DNA from: a virus
Length of the DNA: 22,453 nucleotides
Direction: 5' to 3' (one strand)
IMG/VR virus record: IMGVR_UViG_3300020459_000074
Location: 1-22,453 of that record
Below, one piece after another: positions 3,835 to 12,400 of the stretch. The position numbers were made by a program, and so were the translations under genes. Under the pieces are notes generated by a model. That model worked only from the letters and a program-made list of their open reading frames with translations, had not been told where the DNA came from and did not search any database. How positions within the stretch are numbered: position 1 is the stretch's first letter; every line of letters begins with the position of its first letter.

Positions 3835-5725
3835 AATGATACGCTCCTTTTTTGGATTTGTTAGGTAGTTTACCACTCCTGACTTTATCGCCAGAAGTTT
3901 GACCCATACCAGATGGGTTAGACCCACCTTTAGATTTACCTACGTTTATTGACTTCCCAGGTTTCTTGCTCTCGGTATCATGCAATCTTGCGGGTTTCTT
4001 TTTATCCTTAGTGATTACAGATTCTTGTCCGTGCTTTCTACCTAGACGACGCATGGTTTTTCCAAAACGACGTTTTGACATTTTATCAGGTTTTGATGTC
4101 TGATAGGATACTTCTGTGCCAGTTTCACCACTGTCATACTTGTATTTGCCAACACCTTTTTTGTAACCAATTCCTTTCTTTTTAAGGTCTTTTTCTAGCC
4201 CCTTTCTAGAGGCTTGGTTCTTTTTTTCGTCGCCACCTCTATCTGCAGATATATTACCTGTAACAGAAGTTTTAGACTTATGTAACATTCTAGCAGTATT
4301 ATTGCCTTCTGTAAAGTAGTTCTTAAAACTTACGTGCTCATACTTGTTTCTACCAGATGGTGAAGGTTGTGTGCTATCAAAATGAGGATTGTTTTTAGCA
4401 GCATCAGACTGTGCTTCTCTCTTCTTAGTCAGCATCTTTGCTTTCTTATCAAGATACTTCTTCATAGCACCTGATGCTTTTCCTGACCCTTTGTATAGAC
4501 CATAAGAAGTGCCTTCGTTTGCAGGCAAGAAACCAACATACTTATTCTGTTGCTTGTCTCTCATTATCTTAGCAGCAATAGCACCCGCATCTCTACCAGT
4601 TGTTTTCTTTGCTTTTACTTTAGCTGCTCTCTTTATCATACCCATCACACCTTCTGATGTGAGTTTGTCAGTTGCTTTCAAGACACCATCCTGTCTTTTC
4701 TTTGTCTTATCATAGTCACCTTTTACAGCACTTGTTGCCATGTCTGTAGATGCTTTCTTAATGTAGCTACCTAAAGTTTTCTTACTTACTTCTTTGATAA
4801 CTTCTTCTTTTTTATATGCAGGCACTTTAGCACCTTTCACACCACGACGTGCTTTGTGCTCTTCTCTACGCTTGTCAATAGTTTTACCTCTCTTACCCTC
4901 AGGGTCAAACATTCCAGGATCATCATGCCCAGGTCCGCTTCTCCTATAGTTTCTGATAGATGCTTTACCATAATCACTACGTCCTTTATCTACCTTTGCT
5001 TCATCAACTCCTTGCATCTGTCCTCTTCTATTCTTTGCTGCAACCTGTAGAGGAAGTCCACCAGTGTTATCTTTCTTTTTCACATGGACTGCTTTATGTT
5101 GCTCATATGCCCCTTCTACATTAAGTGTCTTAGGATAGTCTTTCTCACCTGGCCTTGCTTTTCTCTCGCCACGTTTTCTCTTTGCATGGATGTTATCCCA
5201 AAGACCTTTCTTCTTTTCTTCAAGGGTTTCTTCTTTTGTTACCCCTGCCTTTGCTCTATTTTTCTCGGCAAAACTTTTGATAATCATTTTCATTTTAGCT
5301 CGTTTACCATAAGGGTTAGCACCTTCGCCCATTATTTTACCACCATCTTTTCTGATTCTGTCCTTGACTAACTCAAGTGCAGACTTACCTTTTGCTGCTT
5401 TCTGTGCAGCAGTTTGCCCTTTCATCTTTTTATCAGACCTAGGCATAGTCGTAGCATCCTTCTTTTTGGGAGAAGAAATATCAATTCCAGCTACTGCCAT
5501 CTTGTCTTTGTAATGGTCGTAACCTTCTTCGTTTACAGATTCTTTAGACATTTTTTTCTCAGGTAAACCTTTATGTTTAGTTGATGCAAACTTCTTTGCA
5601 TCTTTCATTTTTATGCTGGAAGCAACTCTGGCAACCTCAGGTGAGGCAGCTTTCGCTTGACCCTCCTTTTGAGCTTGTCGAACCATCCCGAAGAATCTTT
5701 GTTGTTTTCTCGAGACTGCGGGCAT
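3827..5725 (-). CDS. Large lysine-rich modular protein with N-terminal DUF3008-like domain (632 aa)
   Basis: A 632-residue, extremely basic, low-complexity protein built from separable modules. Residues 1-58 (start MPAVSRKQQRFFGMVRQAQK) match the DUF3008 pattern. Residues 67-134 hold a YDHYKDKMAVAG segment, and 173-199 hold KKGLWDNIHAKRKRGERKA. Residues 312-356 hold VSKKTLGSYIKKAS with KATDKL. Residues 463-473 (HVSFKNYFTEG) resemble an internal capsid-targeting peptide. Residues 487-575, with NQASRKGLEKDL, a G-x-Y strand and GRKHGQESVI, resemble DUF3293. Junctions between modules repeatedly carry a hydrophobic-x-Glu or similar Glu site (for example VNE66, LEE170, VDE242, IKE312, FTE473), as expected for gp21-type prohead protease cleavage. 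The start is supported by GGAGG 10 bases upstream. It probably is a head-internal protein; the enzymatic role, if any, is unknown. Confidence 0.8.
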   Translation of the reverse strand: MPAVSRKQQRFFGMVRQAQKEGQAKAASPEVARVASSIKMKDAKKFASTKHKGLPEKKMSKESVNEEGYDHYKDKMAVAGIDISSPKKKDATTMPRSDKKMKGQTAAQKAAKGKSALELVKDRIRKDGGKIMGEGANPYGKRAKMKMIIKSFAEKNRAKAGVTKEETLEEKKKGLWDNIHAKRKRGERKARPGEKDYPKTLNVEGAYEQHKAVHVKKKDNTGGLPLQVAAKNRRGQMQGVDEAKVDKGRSDYGKASIRNYRRSGPGHDDPGMFDPEGKRGKTIDKRREEHKARRGVKGAKVPAYKKEEVIKEVSKKTLGSYIKKASTDMATSAVKGDYDKTKKRQDGVLKATDKLTSEGVMGMIKRAAKVKAKKTTGRDAGAIAAKIMRDKQQNKYVGFLPANEGTSYGLYKGSGKASGAMKKYLDKKAKMLTKKREAQSDAAKNNPHFDSTQPSPSGRNKYEHVSFKNYFTEGNNTARMLHKSKTSVTGNISADRGGDEKKNQASRKGLEKDLKKKGIGYKKGVGKYKYDSGETGTEVSYQTSKPDKMSKRRFGKTMRRLGRKHGQESVITKDKKKPARLHDTESKKPGKSINVGKSKGGSNPSGMGQTSGDKVRSGKLPNKSKKGAYHYG

Positions 5726-5731
5726 TCCTGA

Positions 5732-6265
5732 TTATCCTCCGACAATCTGTACTTGCTCAACGATAACATTGGCAGAACCTGCAGTAAGTTTAACTGCTTT
5801 CTGAATGACAGGGACTGTGCCTGCTTCGACATCTGCTGATGATAGTGCGTAGTCTGCACTTGCTGCTGATGAGTCATAATCTGTTGTAATTGTTGTATCT
5901 GTGACAGCAGTAATTTTCTTACCACCGCTAGCTGCTGATACGAAATCCGAGGTGAATGCAGTATCACTATTTGCAGCAGTAGAAATGTAATCTCCAACGA
6001 CAAATCTATGAGCAGGAGTGCCTCCGCCTAATACGGTAACTACCATAGCGGCTGCATCTGTTGCTGCTTTAATTTGAGCATTCTTTGATTTACCTACTGA
6101 CAAAAGAATTGCTTCCCCTGCAGCAAGAGTTATAGCAGGTCCTGCATCAATCGTTAGAGTTGAAGCACTTGCTGCATACGCACGAATCACGCCAGATTTT
6201 ACCGTGATATAGCCTGAGCCAGACGCGGTAATTGTTTGTGTGTCAATGACATTTAATACTGACAT
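5732..6265 (-). CDS. Beta-rich virion structural protein (177 aa)
   Basis: A 177-residue Ala/Thr/Ser/Val-rich protein with alternating short beta strands and no Cys or Trp, typical of phage head- or tail-decorating proteins. It starts MSVLNVIDTQTITASGSGYI. The segment RFVVGDYISTAANSD followed by AVTDTTITTDYDSS suggests a small beta-barrel or Ig-like insert, and the C-terminus ends VEQVQIVGG. AAGGAG lies 12 bases before the ATG, and a GATAAATA late motif is 26 bases upstream, overlapping the gp16 stop. It is followed six bases later by the DUF3008-like gene. A structural role is inferred from composition and from its place beside the head-completion genes; I cannot name its T4 counterpart. Confidence 0.65.
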   Translation of the reverse strand: MSVLNVIDTQTITASGSGYITVKSGVIRAYAASASTLTIDAGPAITLAAGEAILLSVGKSKNAQIKAATDAAAMVVTVLGGGTPAHRFVVGDYISTAANSDTAFTSDFVSAASGGKKITAVTDTTITTDYDSSAASADYALSSADVEAGTVPVIQKAVKLTAGSANVIVEQVQIVGG

Positions 6266-6289
6266 TGTATTTGGATTCTCCTTACTAGA

Positions 6290-6733
6290 CTATTTATCGC
6301 GTTCTTGTTTTAAGAATTTAGCAAGGTCAGCAGTGCTACCAACAAACATTGTATTATTTGTTGTATTAACTTGCTTCTCTTTTTTTGGATTCTCAATCTC
6401 ATTAACCTTCTTTTGTAGGTCAACAAGTTTGTCAGCAACGTCACCGACATGTTTAATTAATTGTCCTGCAACCTCAAACGCACGAGGTTGGTCTGACTCT
6501 TGTGCCAATTCAAGTATTCCATCAACTGCTTCTTGTCCCTTTTCAACCAACGAATATAAGTGACCACGAGTATACTCATAGTCTTTTTTAAGTTGGTCTT
6601 TAGTCGCAGTCAAGTCTAATTCTGTGGCAGGCTTTACTACCTCAGGTGTGACATCTGTCTCTACAGAGAGAGCATCAGATATCCCATCAAACTTATTCGT
6701 CTTGTCCTGTGACTGGGTTTCTTGATTTGGCAT
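6290..6733 (-). CDS. 16: Terminase small subunit gp16
   Basis: A 147-residue acidic-helical protein (start MPNQETQSQDKTNKFDG) located just after gp15, as in T4-like genomes. The core YEYTRGHLYSLVEKGQEAVD with GILELAQESDQPRAFEVAGQ is the typical small-terminase helical pair, and DKLVDLQKKVNEIE continues as a coiled coil, the oligomerisation region. Gp16 recognises viral DNA and stimulates the gp17 packaging ATPase. An upstream in-frame ATG at 6775 adds 14 residues with no better ribosome site; I chose 6733, near the T4 length of 164 residues. It overlaps gp15 by 41 bases. Its stop codon (TAG) is part of a GATAAATA late promoter motif. Unusually, gp17 is not adjacent but about 6 kb downstream. 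Confidence 0.85.
   Translation of the reverse strand: MPNQETQSQDKTNKFDGISDALSVETDVTPEVVKPATELDLTATKDQLKKDYEYTRGHLYSLVEKGQEAVDGILELAQESDQPRAFEVAGQLIKHVGDVADKLVDLQKKVNEIENPKKEKQVNTTNNTMFVGSTADLAKFLKQERDK
6291..6298 (-). promoter_or_regulatory. Late promoter motif GATAAATA (T4 type)
   Basis: GATAAATA on the minus strand, 26 bases upstream of the structural protein ATG at 6265. It overlaps the last codons and stop of gp16. Same motif and similar placement as the motifs before the giant fibre gene and gp17. Confidence 0.55.
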
Positions 6734-7490
6734 CTTGGAACTCACTGAATATTTCGTTAAAACCGAAGTTGTCATCAGGGTCAGCAGTTAGTGGGTCTGG
6801 TGTGACCTGATATCTGACTTCCCTTGTAGGCATGGTCTTATCTTTTGTATTATAATCAACAATAGCCTTCTTGATAATTTCATTGTCTGTATCTTGTACA
6901 GGACCGTAAAGAAATGTCTTAGCTATAAACGATAGGTTATAAACTAGAGTACGACGTGTATCGTAGTCTCCTTCATAAACATCTTCATAATCAATGGCAG
7001 TTAGAGTGACAGGGTAGTCTCTCTTTTCACCCAAATCAGCAACTAGATTCATTGTTATACTGAATGATGGTTGAAAGAATGGAAGAATCTGCTCTAGTAT
7101 TTGTAGAGAATCATCTTGATTCTTTGCCATAATAGACAACTCAAAGTTAATGTTATATGGTATTGGCATATAACTCTTTACATTGTCTCCTGTGGATTTA
7201 GTATTACGTATGTATTGTGTGGGTGATAGTTTTCTTGTTGCATCATAACTAATACCCTGTATCTCGAAAGATAGTCTAGGTAAAGTAATCTGCACTTGGT
7301 CTTTAGTAGTTAAATCTCCTACTGCAGCTAAGCGAGTAAGAAACTTCTGTCTAGGACCATAAGCAAGAGGGACTTTCATCACCTCTGTTTTGCTACCTTT
7401 AGTGCGTCGGATTTCAATGTTATTAAACAGTGTACCGAAACCGATAACAGTCTTTTTAATTATTTCATGATAAGAATATGTCCCTAACAT
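6693..7490 (-). CDS. 15: Proximal tail sheath stabiliser gp15
   Basis: A 265-residue T4 gp15-type tail-completion protein. The N-terminus MLGTYSYHEIIKKTVIGFGT with LFNNIEIRR is diagnostic, followed by VPLAYGPRQKFLTRL, the PRLSFEIQGISYD strand and NFELSIMAKNQDD. The hexameric gp15 ring caps the tail tube and sheath and joins the finished tail to the neck (gp13/gp14). The length is close to the 272 residues of T4 gp15. GGAGGT lies eight bases upstream, and the ATG overlaps the gp14 stop as TAATG. The C-terminal region is acidic (TADPDDNFGFNE), and its coding end overlaps gp16. Confidence 0.93.
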   Translation of the reverse strand: MLGTYSYHEIIKKTVIGFGTLFNNIEIRRTKGSKTEVMKVPLAYGPRQKFLTRLAAVGDLTTKDQVQITLPRLSFEIQGISYDATRKLSPTQYIRNTKSTGDNVKSYMPIPYNINFELSIMAKNQDDSLQILEQILPFFQPSFSITMNLVADLGEKRDYPVTLTAIDYEDVYEGDYDTRRTLVYNLSFIAKTFLYGPVQDTDNEIIKKAIVDYNTKDKTMPTREVRYQVTPDPLTADPDDNFGFNEIFSEFQDAKSRNPVTGQDE

Positions 7491-8365
7491 TATAAGGTAC
7501 CTCCAGAGTTTCCAAAGTCACCGAAAGGATTACTCTCAGTGAAATCTATAATAGCATCAGCCTGTGTTTCAAGTGTGAAGTTTTGGTCTGTTTCGCTATT
7601 CATATTATTTAGTGTATTATATGTAGCAGAAGTCCACGCTGCACCTGATGTATTACCTGTTAAAGTCTCAGGTATAGCATACATTCCAGACCTATTATAT
7701 ACTACCAACTGACGTGTAGCGGAATTCCATGTCTTAACTTCGGAAGTTACATTAGAGCTACCACCTGTTACAATCTCTCCTGCAACAAAGTCTCCTGTGC
7801 CACCATCTGCAACGTTGATAGTGACTGCATTAGCAAAGTTAACTTCAACTGCATCAATCTCTGCAACACCAGTGTTGAAGTCTTCGTCGCTGTATTCAAA
7901 CAACTCACAACGTAAACCCCATACATGCACTTTACCTAACTGGTAGAAAGGTATCTCATGCTCTACAAACTGTATCTCAAAAGTTTTATTTGCCATTGGC
8001 AAGTGAATCAAGTCTCCTTCATTAGGACGACCTTCTACAATTAACTGTGCATTATCATCTACGGCTGCTGTAAATCTTTCTCTTGAAATTATAAATGTAA
8101 CTTGGTCTGATATTCTTACACCAAACTTACTAAACATATCTCCATCGCCACGAAATCCTGTAGCATCTTCAATGTATGCTTCTATCAAATATGCACCATT
8201 GAATGCTGATAAACTATCCTCTTCAAATACTGAGTCTCTATCTACTAATGTGCGAGGTATGTAATATACATCCTTACCAAACATCTTGATTTGCTCGGTA
8301 ACTAAACCGCCAACCAAGTCCTGCTCGCCAGTTGTGCCTTGTGTGAAATAAGAATTAGTAGCCAT
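7490..8365 (-). CDS. 14: Neck protein gp14
   Basis: A 291-residue neck/head-completion protein. MATNSYFTQGTTGEQDLVGG, then IKMFGKDVYYIPRTLVDRD and GFGVRISDQVTFIISRE-like text (residues 78-97) are clear gp14 features. Gp14 forms the ring between gp13 and gp15 that lets head and tail join. The start at 8365 was chosen over an ATG at 8398 because it gives the same TAATG overlap with gp13 seen at gp14/gp15 and gp13/87-aa gene. Residues about 183-250 form a Gly/Thr/Ser-rich stretch with FVAGEIVTGGSSNVTSEV and LTGNTSGAAW that looks inserted between the neck core and the conserved C-terminus DFTESNPFGDFG. The same kind of module occurs in the large structural protein at 17685-22453. Confidence 0.92.
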   Translation of the reverse strand: MATNSYFTQGTTGEQDLVGGLVTEQIKMFGKDVYYIPRTLVDRDSVFEEDSLSAFNGAYLIEAYIEDATGFRGDGDMFSKFGVRISDQVTFIISRERFTAAVDDNAQLIVEGRPNEGDLIHLPMANKTFEIQFVEHEIPFYQLGKVHVWGLRCELFEYSDEDFNTGVAEIDAVEVNFANAVTINVADGGTGDFVAGEIVTGGSSNVTSEVKTWNSATRQLVVYNRSGMYAIPETLTGNTSGAAWTSATYNTLNNMNSETDQNFTLETQADAIIDFTESNPFGDFGNSGGTL

Positions 8366-9165
8366 TATCCTATCATATCTAGAGGTGGTGTTTCCCAAAC
8401 CATTCTAAGTTCTTCATCAAGTCGTTTTAATTCATCAACTGCGTCGTTGTAAATCATTTCACCATTCAATGTGACGCCCCCTGGCATTTGCACACCAGTA
8501 AACTTAGTTAAGTTAGTGCCCCACTGCTTTTTAATCTTAGCAGTAGCATAGTCCTTAACCCACATTTGGTTATAAATTTCAGTCCAAGTTGTAGGGTCTA
8601 ATGCCCTCCATGCTTTAATCACAATAAAAGTATCCAACAACGCATCAGTTGTCCAATCAAAATCTAGATATAATCTATCTTGCACTTGAGAATATCTAAC
8701 TGGTTTTTGTCCCTCTAGTAGAAAGTCAATAGTTTCTAAATGTTGTTTAATCATATAGTAATGATAAAACTGTGTAGATGTAAAATCATACAAGTCATTC
8801 AATCTCATCTGATATCTAATATCAAATATATTTGATGTGCCCTTATCAGTAAATGAGAATATACCTTCAATAGAAAGGATATGCTCTGGCACTTCAAGAT
8901 ACTTATTAGACTCTAGCCATGTATCATTTCCTGCGTCAGATGTTGTAGTGGTATTTGTCTCAGCACGGTCAATAACATCTTGTGTAATCTTGTGTTTTAG
9001 ATAGCACCTCTCAGCACCATCGTAGTGATACTGTTGAAACTTTTGTAGAGTATAATCAATAGCATCATCCACTTGGTCATCAGAAACATTCACTTCTAAG
9101 ACTGGTTTACCAAGTCTACGAAGAGCGTATTCTTTTAATTCTGCTTTAGAGGTAGGGGTTGCCAT
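8365..9165 (-). CDS. 13: Neck protein gp13
   Basis: A 266-residue gp13-type head-completion protein. The N-terminus MATPTSKAELKEYALRRLGK, then VSDDQVDDAIDYTLQKFQQY is diagnostic of this family in T4-like phages. Further features are YQMRLNDLYDFTSTQFYHYY and DFDWTTDALLDTFIVIKAWRAL. Gp13 binds the portal after packaging and seals the head for tail docking. T4 gp13 is 309 residues. AGGA is seven bases upstream, and the ATG overlaps the stop of the preceding 87-residue gene (TAATG). The acidic, helix-forming C-terminus ends ETPPLDMIG. Confidence 0.92.
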   Translation of the reverse strand: MATPTSKAELKEYALRRLGKPVLEVNVSDDQVDDAIDYTLQKFQQYHYDGAERCYLKHKITQDVIDRAETNTTTTSDAGNDTWLESNKYLEVPEHILSIEGIFSFTDKGTSNIFDIRYQMRLNDLYDFTSTQFYHYYMIKQHLETIDFLLEGQKPVRYSQVQDRLYLDFDWTTDALLDTFIVIKAWRALDPTTWTEIYNQMWVKDYATAKIKKQWGTNLTKFTGVQMPGGVTLNGEMIYNDAVDELKRLDEELRMVWETPPLDMIG

Positions 9166-9428
9166 TACTTTTCCTGTAATTTTTGCACGACTGTTTTAGC
9201 TTGCATGGGTGCGATATCATTAAGACCGTTAGCATCAAACCATGGTGCCTCTTCCCAATCAAATCCTTCACCGAATGTATTGTCAGGTGACATGACATAC
9301 CAATGACACTTAGCGTCAGGCACATCTACTGCACACACTGCCCAATCATCTGCCCACTGAGGCACTTGCACATACATCACTGGTAAGTGATTAGCAAATA
9401 AAGAAATAATAAAAGAGAATAAAATCAT
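9165..9428 (-). CDS. Hypothetical protein with hydrophobic N-terminus (87 aa)
   Basis: An 87-residue protein whose start overlaps the stop of the giant fibre gene as ATGA and whose stop overlaps the gp13 ATG. Residues 1-20 (MILFSFIISLFANHLPVMYV) are hydrophobic and could be a signal anchor. The rest is Trp/Asp/Pro-rich (QWADDWAVCAVDVPDAKCHW, then TFGEGFDWEEAPWFDANG) with two Cys. No Shine-Dalgarno precedes it, so it depends on coupled translation from the fibre gene. Family not recognised. A chaperone-like or tail-assembly role would fit the position next to a fibre, but nothing in the sequence shows it. Confidence 0.65.
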   Translation of the reverse strand: MILFSFIISLFANHLPVMYVQVPQWADDWAVCAVDVPDAKCHWYVMSPDNTFGEGFDWEEAPWFDANGLNDIAPMQAKTVVQKLQEK

Positions 9429-12400
9429 AATGCAGCGATTGCAGTTTGGAATGCTGCAAAATCAGCAGCAGCCGCAGTGACGGACTTGAGAGTTGCTAAT
9501 GTAATTGTTTCTGCCTGTAATGCAGATGCAGCAAGAGCACCTTGTGCAGCAGTAGCATATGCTGTGCTATTAGTAACAGCAGCAGAGCCCAAACCAAGAG
9601 TGGTGCGAGCAGCAGAAGCGTTAGCGTCATCAATCAGAGTGCCACCAAATGTACTTACAGCAGACGCAGCGAGTGCGTTGGTTGCTAAAGTACCTTGTGC
9701 AGCAGTCGCATAATCAGTGGATGCAGTTGCAGCAGCACTTCCTAATGTAGGTTTACCACTTAGGTCATTGTATGCTCCACTGGTTGCTACAGTTGCCAAG
9801 TCACCTGGCTGTGTAGCAGAGGCAGCAAGTGTGCCCTGTGCAGCAGTGGCATAATCAGATGATGCAGTAACAGCAGCACTACCTAATCCTAATGTGGATC
9901 TAGCAGCAGATGCTGATGTATCATCAACAAGTGTTAGACCAAATGTGCTGATTTCAGAAGCATCAAGTTTTCCAGTGATACCCGCAACAACACGAGCATC
10001 CGCTCTAGCATCTGTATAGTATAGATTTGTGCCTTCACTTAAATTGCTTGTAGACTTACTGGATAGGTCTAAGTTTGCACCTGTTTGTAAGTTAACTCTT
10101 GCATCGGCACGGTCATTAGTGTAATAAAGATTGCTACCCTCTGTAATACTACCTGTGTCAAACTCAGTAAAGTCAATCGCCAAGTCAGCAGAGGTGAGTT
10201 TAATACCTGTGCCATATGTGAAGTGGGTGCGTGTCCTAGTTGCAGTAGTGAATAAATTAGTGCTTCCCTCTGTAACATTATCTGTATTAATGTCACTCTG
10301 TGTAACTGATAATGTATAAGTGTTAGCAGCGTCATCATATACCTTAGTGATACCTGTGCTTGCAGTGAAGAGATTGTTTACTCTGTCATCTACTCTTTCG
10401 TCAGTGTAATATAAGTTGCTTCCTTCTGCTAAGTCATCTGTATCATGATTAGATAGAGATGCAATAGTGGTTGGTATAGTATATGAGAATACACCAGTGG
10501 ATGCGTTGTATGATAAATCTCCTGTTGCACTTAAATGTCCACGAGTTCTTGCAGCAGTAATGAATAGATTAGTTGACCCTTCAGTTACGTTATCAGTATT
10601 AATGTCTGCCTGAGTTACAGAAAGTGTGCCAGTATCTAACTGAATACCTGTGCCATATGAGAAGTGAGTCCTTGTCCTAGCAGCAGTAGTAAAGAGATTA
10701 GTGCTACCCTCAGTAATATTATCAGTGTTGATATCTGCTTGAGTTGCACTCAATGTTAAGATATTTCCTGCATCATCATAAGTGGCAGTAATACCTGTGC
10801 CACCTGTGATTAGAGCGTTAACTCTATCATCAACTCTTTCATCAGTAAAGTATAGATTAGTTGTGCCTTCTGTTAATGCATCAGTATCATGGTTTGCAAT
10901 ACTACCAACCTGTGACTGGAAGAATGTTAATGCTCCAGTAACGTTTAAGTTACCTTGAATCTCAAAGTCAGTAACTGACTTAAAGTTAGTTACCGTAAGG
11001 GTATTGGAGAATGGGTTGTATTGTAAGTTTTGTGAGTCAGTCCTTATCTCAGTGTTTCCAGATGAAGCAGAAACGAATGTTGGGAAGTATGTTAGGTTTG
11101 AAGATGCAGTCTCAGATACATCAACCAATGATGCAGAAGAAGCATTACCAGTTACCTCACCAGTAACGTTACCAGTTATCTGTCCTGTCACACCAAGTGT
11201 GCCACCGATAGTTGAGTTAGAAGTTACATCTAAAGTATTTGTTGTTGTTAATCCTGCGAATGTTGCATTACCAGAAGTAGATTGTAATTCAACCTTAGTT
11301 GTGTTACTTCCATTTTGTAACTTAAGTGTCTTAGAAGCACCACGTATCACCATACTATCTTTGAATAGTGATGTGCTATCTACAGTCAGTGTGCCATCTA
11401 GTTGCTGATTACCATCAACATTTAAGTTAGTATCGAAGTCAACATCATTAGTTACTCTTAGAGTGTCATCAATAACTGTTGAGCCACCAACGTCTAGAGT
11501 GCCTGCAATATCAGTGTTACCACTAGACCCTGTAACGATAAACTTGTCAGTGTTGACGATAATACTACCACCAACGTTGACGTTAGATGTGGTAGTGATA
11601 GTAGAGATATTACCAGTTGTGCCACTAAAGGTTGCTGCAGTAACTGTGCCATCTGCTGTGATATTACCTGTGCCACCAAACAATGTGATTGTTTGATTCT
11701 GGTCAGGTCCTACAAATACATCCTCTCCAAAGTATGAATCTTCAAATACTGTGATACCACCGTTAGGTACCATGATTGCTGCACTTCCTGCAAGACGAGT
11801 TGCAGTTGTATTTGCATTAGCAGTTACGTTACCGCTTAGCATTGAAGTTGTGCCAACCGATATTGACTCATCAACTTGTGCTGTGCCACCTATTACAGTA
11901 TTACCGTTATCAGAGTCAACTGTAAACTGGTCGACGTTAGAATTATTTTGTATCTTGAATGCTTTATTATCTGCATTAAGAATTACATTGTCTTGGAATG
12001 TTGCTTGACCATCTACATTTAACGTAGTGTCAAAGTCAACAGCACCTGTTACACCTAAGTCATCATTGATAGTTGTAAGACCTTCGATTGTTGCAGTGCC
12101 TGCGATGAAAGTATTACCGTTATCTGTGTCAATAGTAAACCTATCAACTAGAGAAGACCTAACAATAAACTGCTCATTGGTTGAGTCTATAATTAGGGAG
12201 TCAGTGATTTTTGTTTGGCCAGTAACTTCTAGCTCACCGCTAATTGTAGCGTTATCTGTGATTGAAACTGTGCCTGCCTGAGAGTCTAGTACTAAGTTAC
12301 CCGCAGTAGTGCTGATTTCGTTTGCAGCATCAACACCAATCTTAATACTGTCAGCAGTGATGTCTGTGGATGTGATTGCAGCATTAAATGTTGAGGTTGC

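Noticed and set aside
4509-5371. Several plus-strand open frames with hydrophobic-looking products
   Set aside because: They are antisense to the Lys-rich protein; complement of AAA/AAG codons gives Phe/Leu and mimics membrane proteins.
5611-6003. 130-codon minus-strand frame rich in Gln and Leu
   Set aside because: It overlaps both the 177-aa structural gene and the DUF3008-like gene out of frame. The Gln/Leu-rich sequence is what Ala/Ser repeat codons give when shifted, so I treat it as a shadow.
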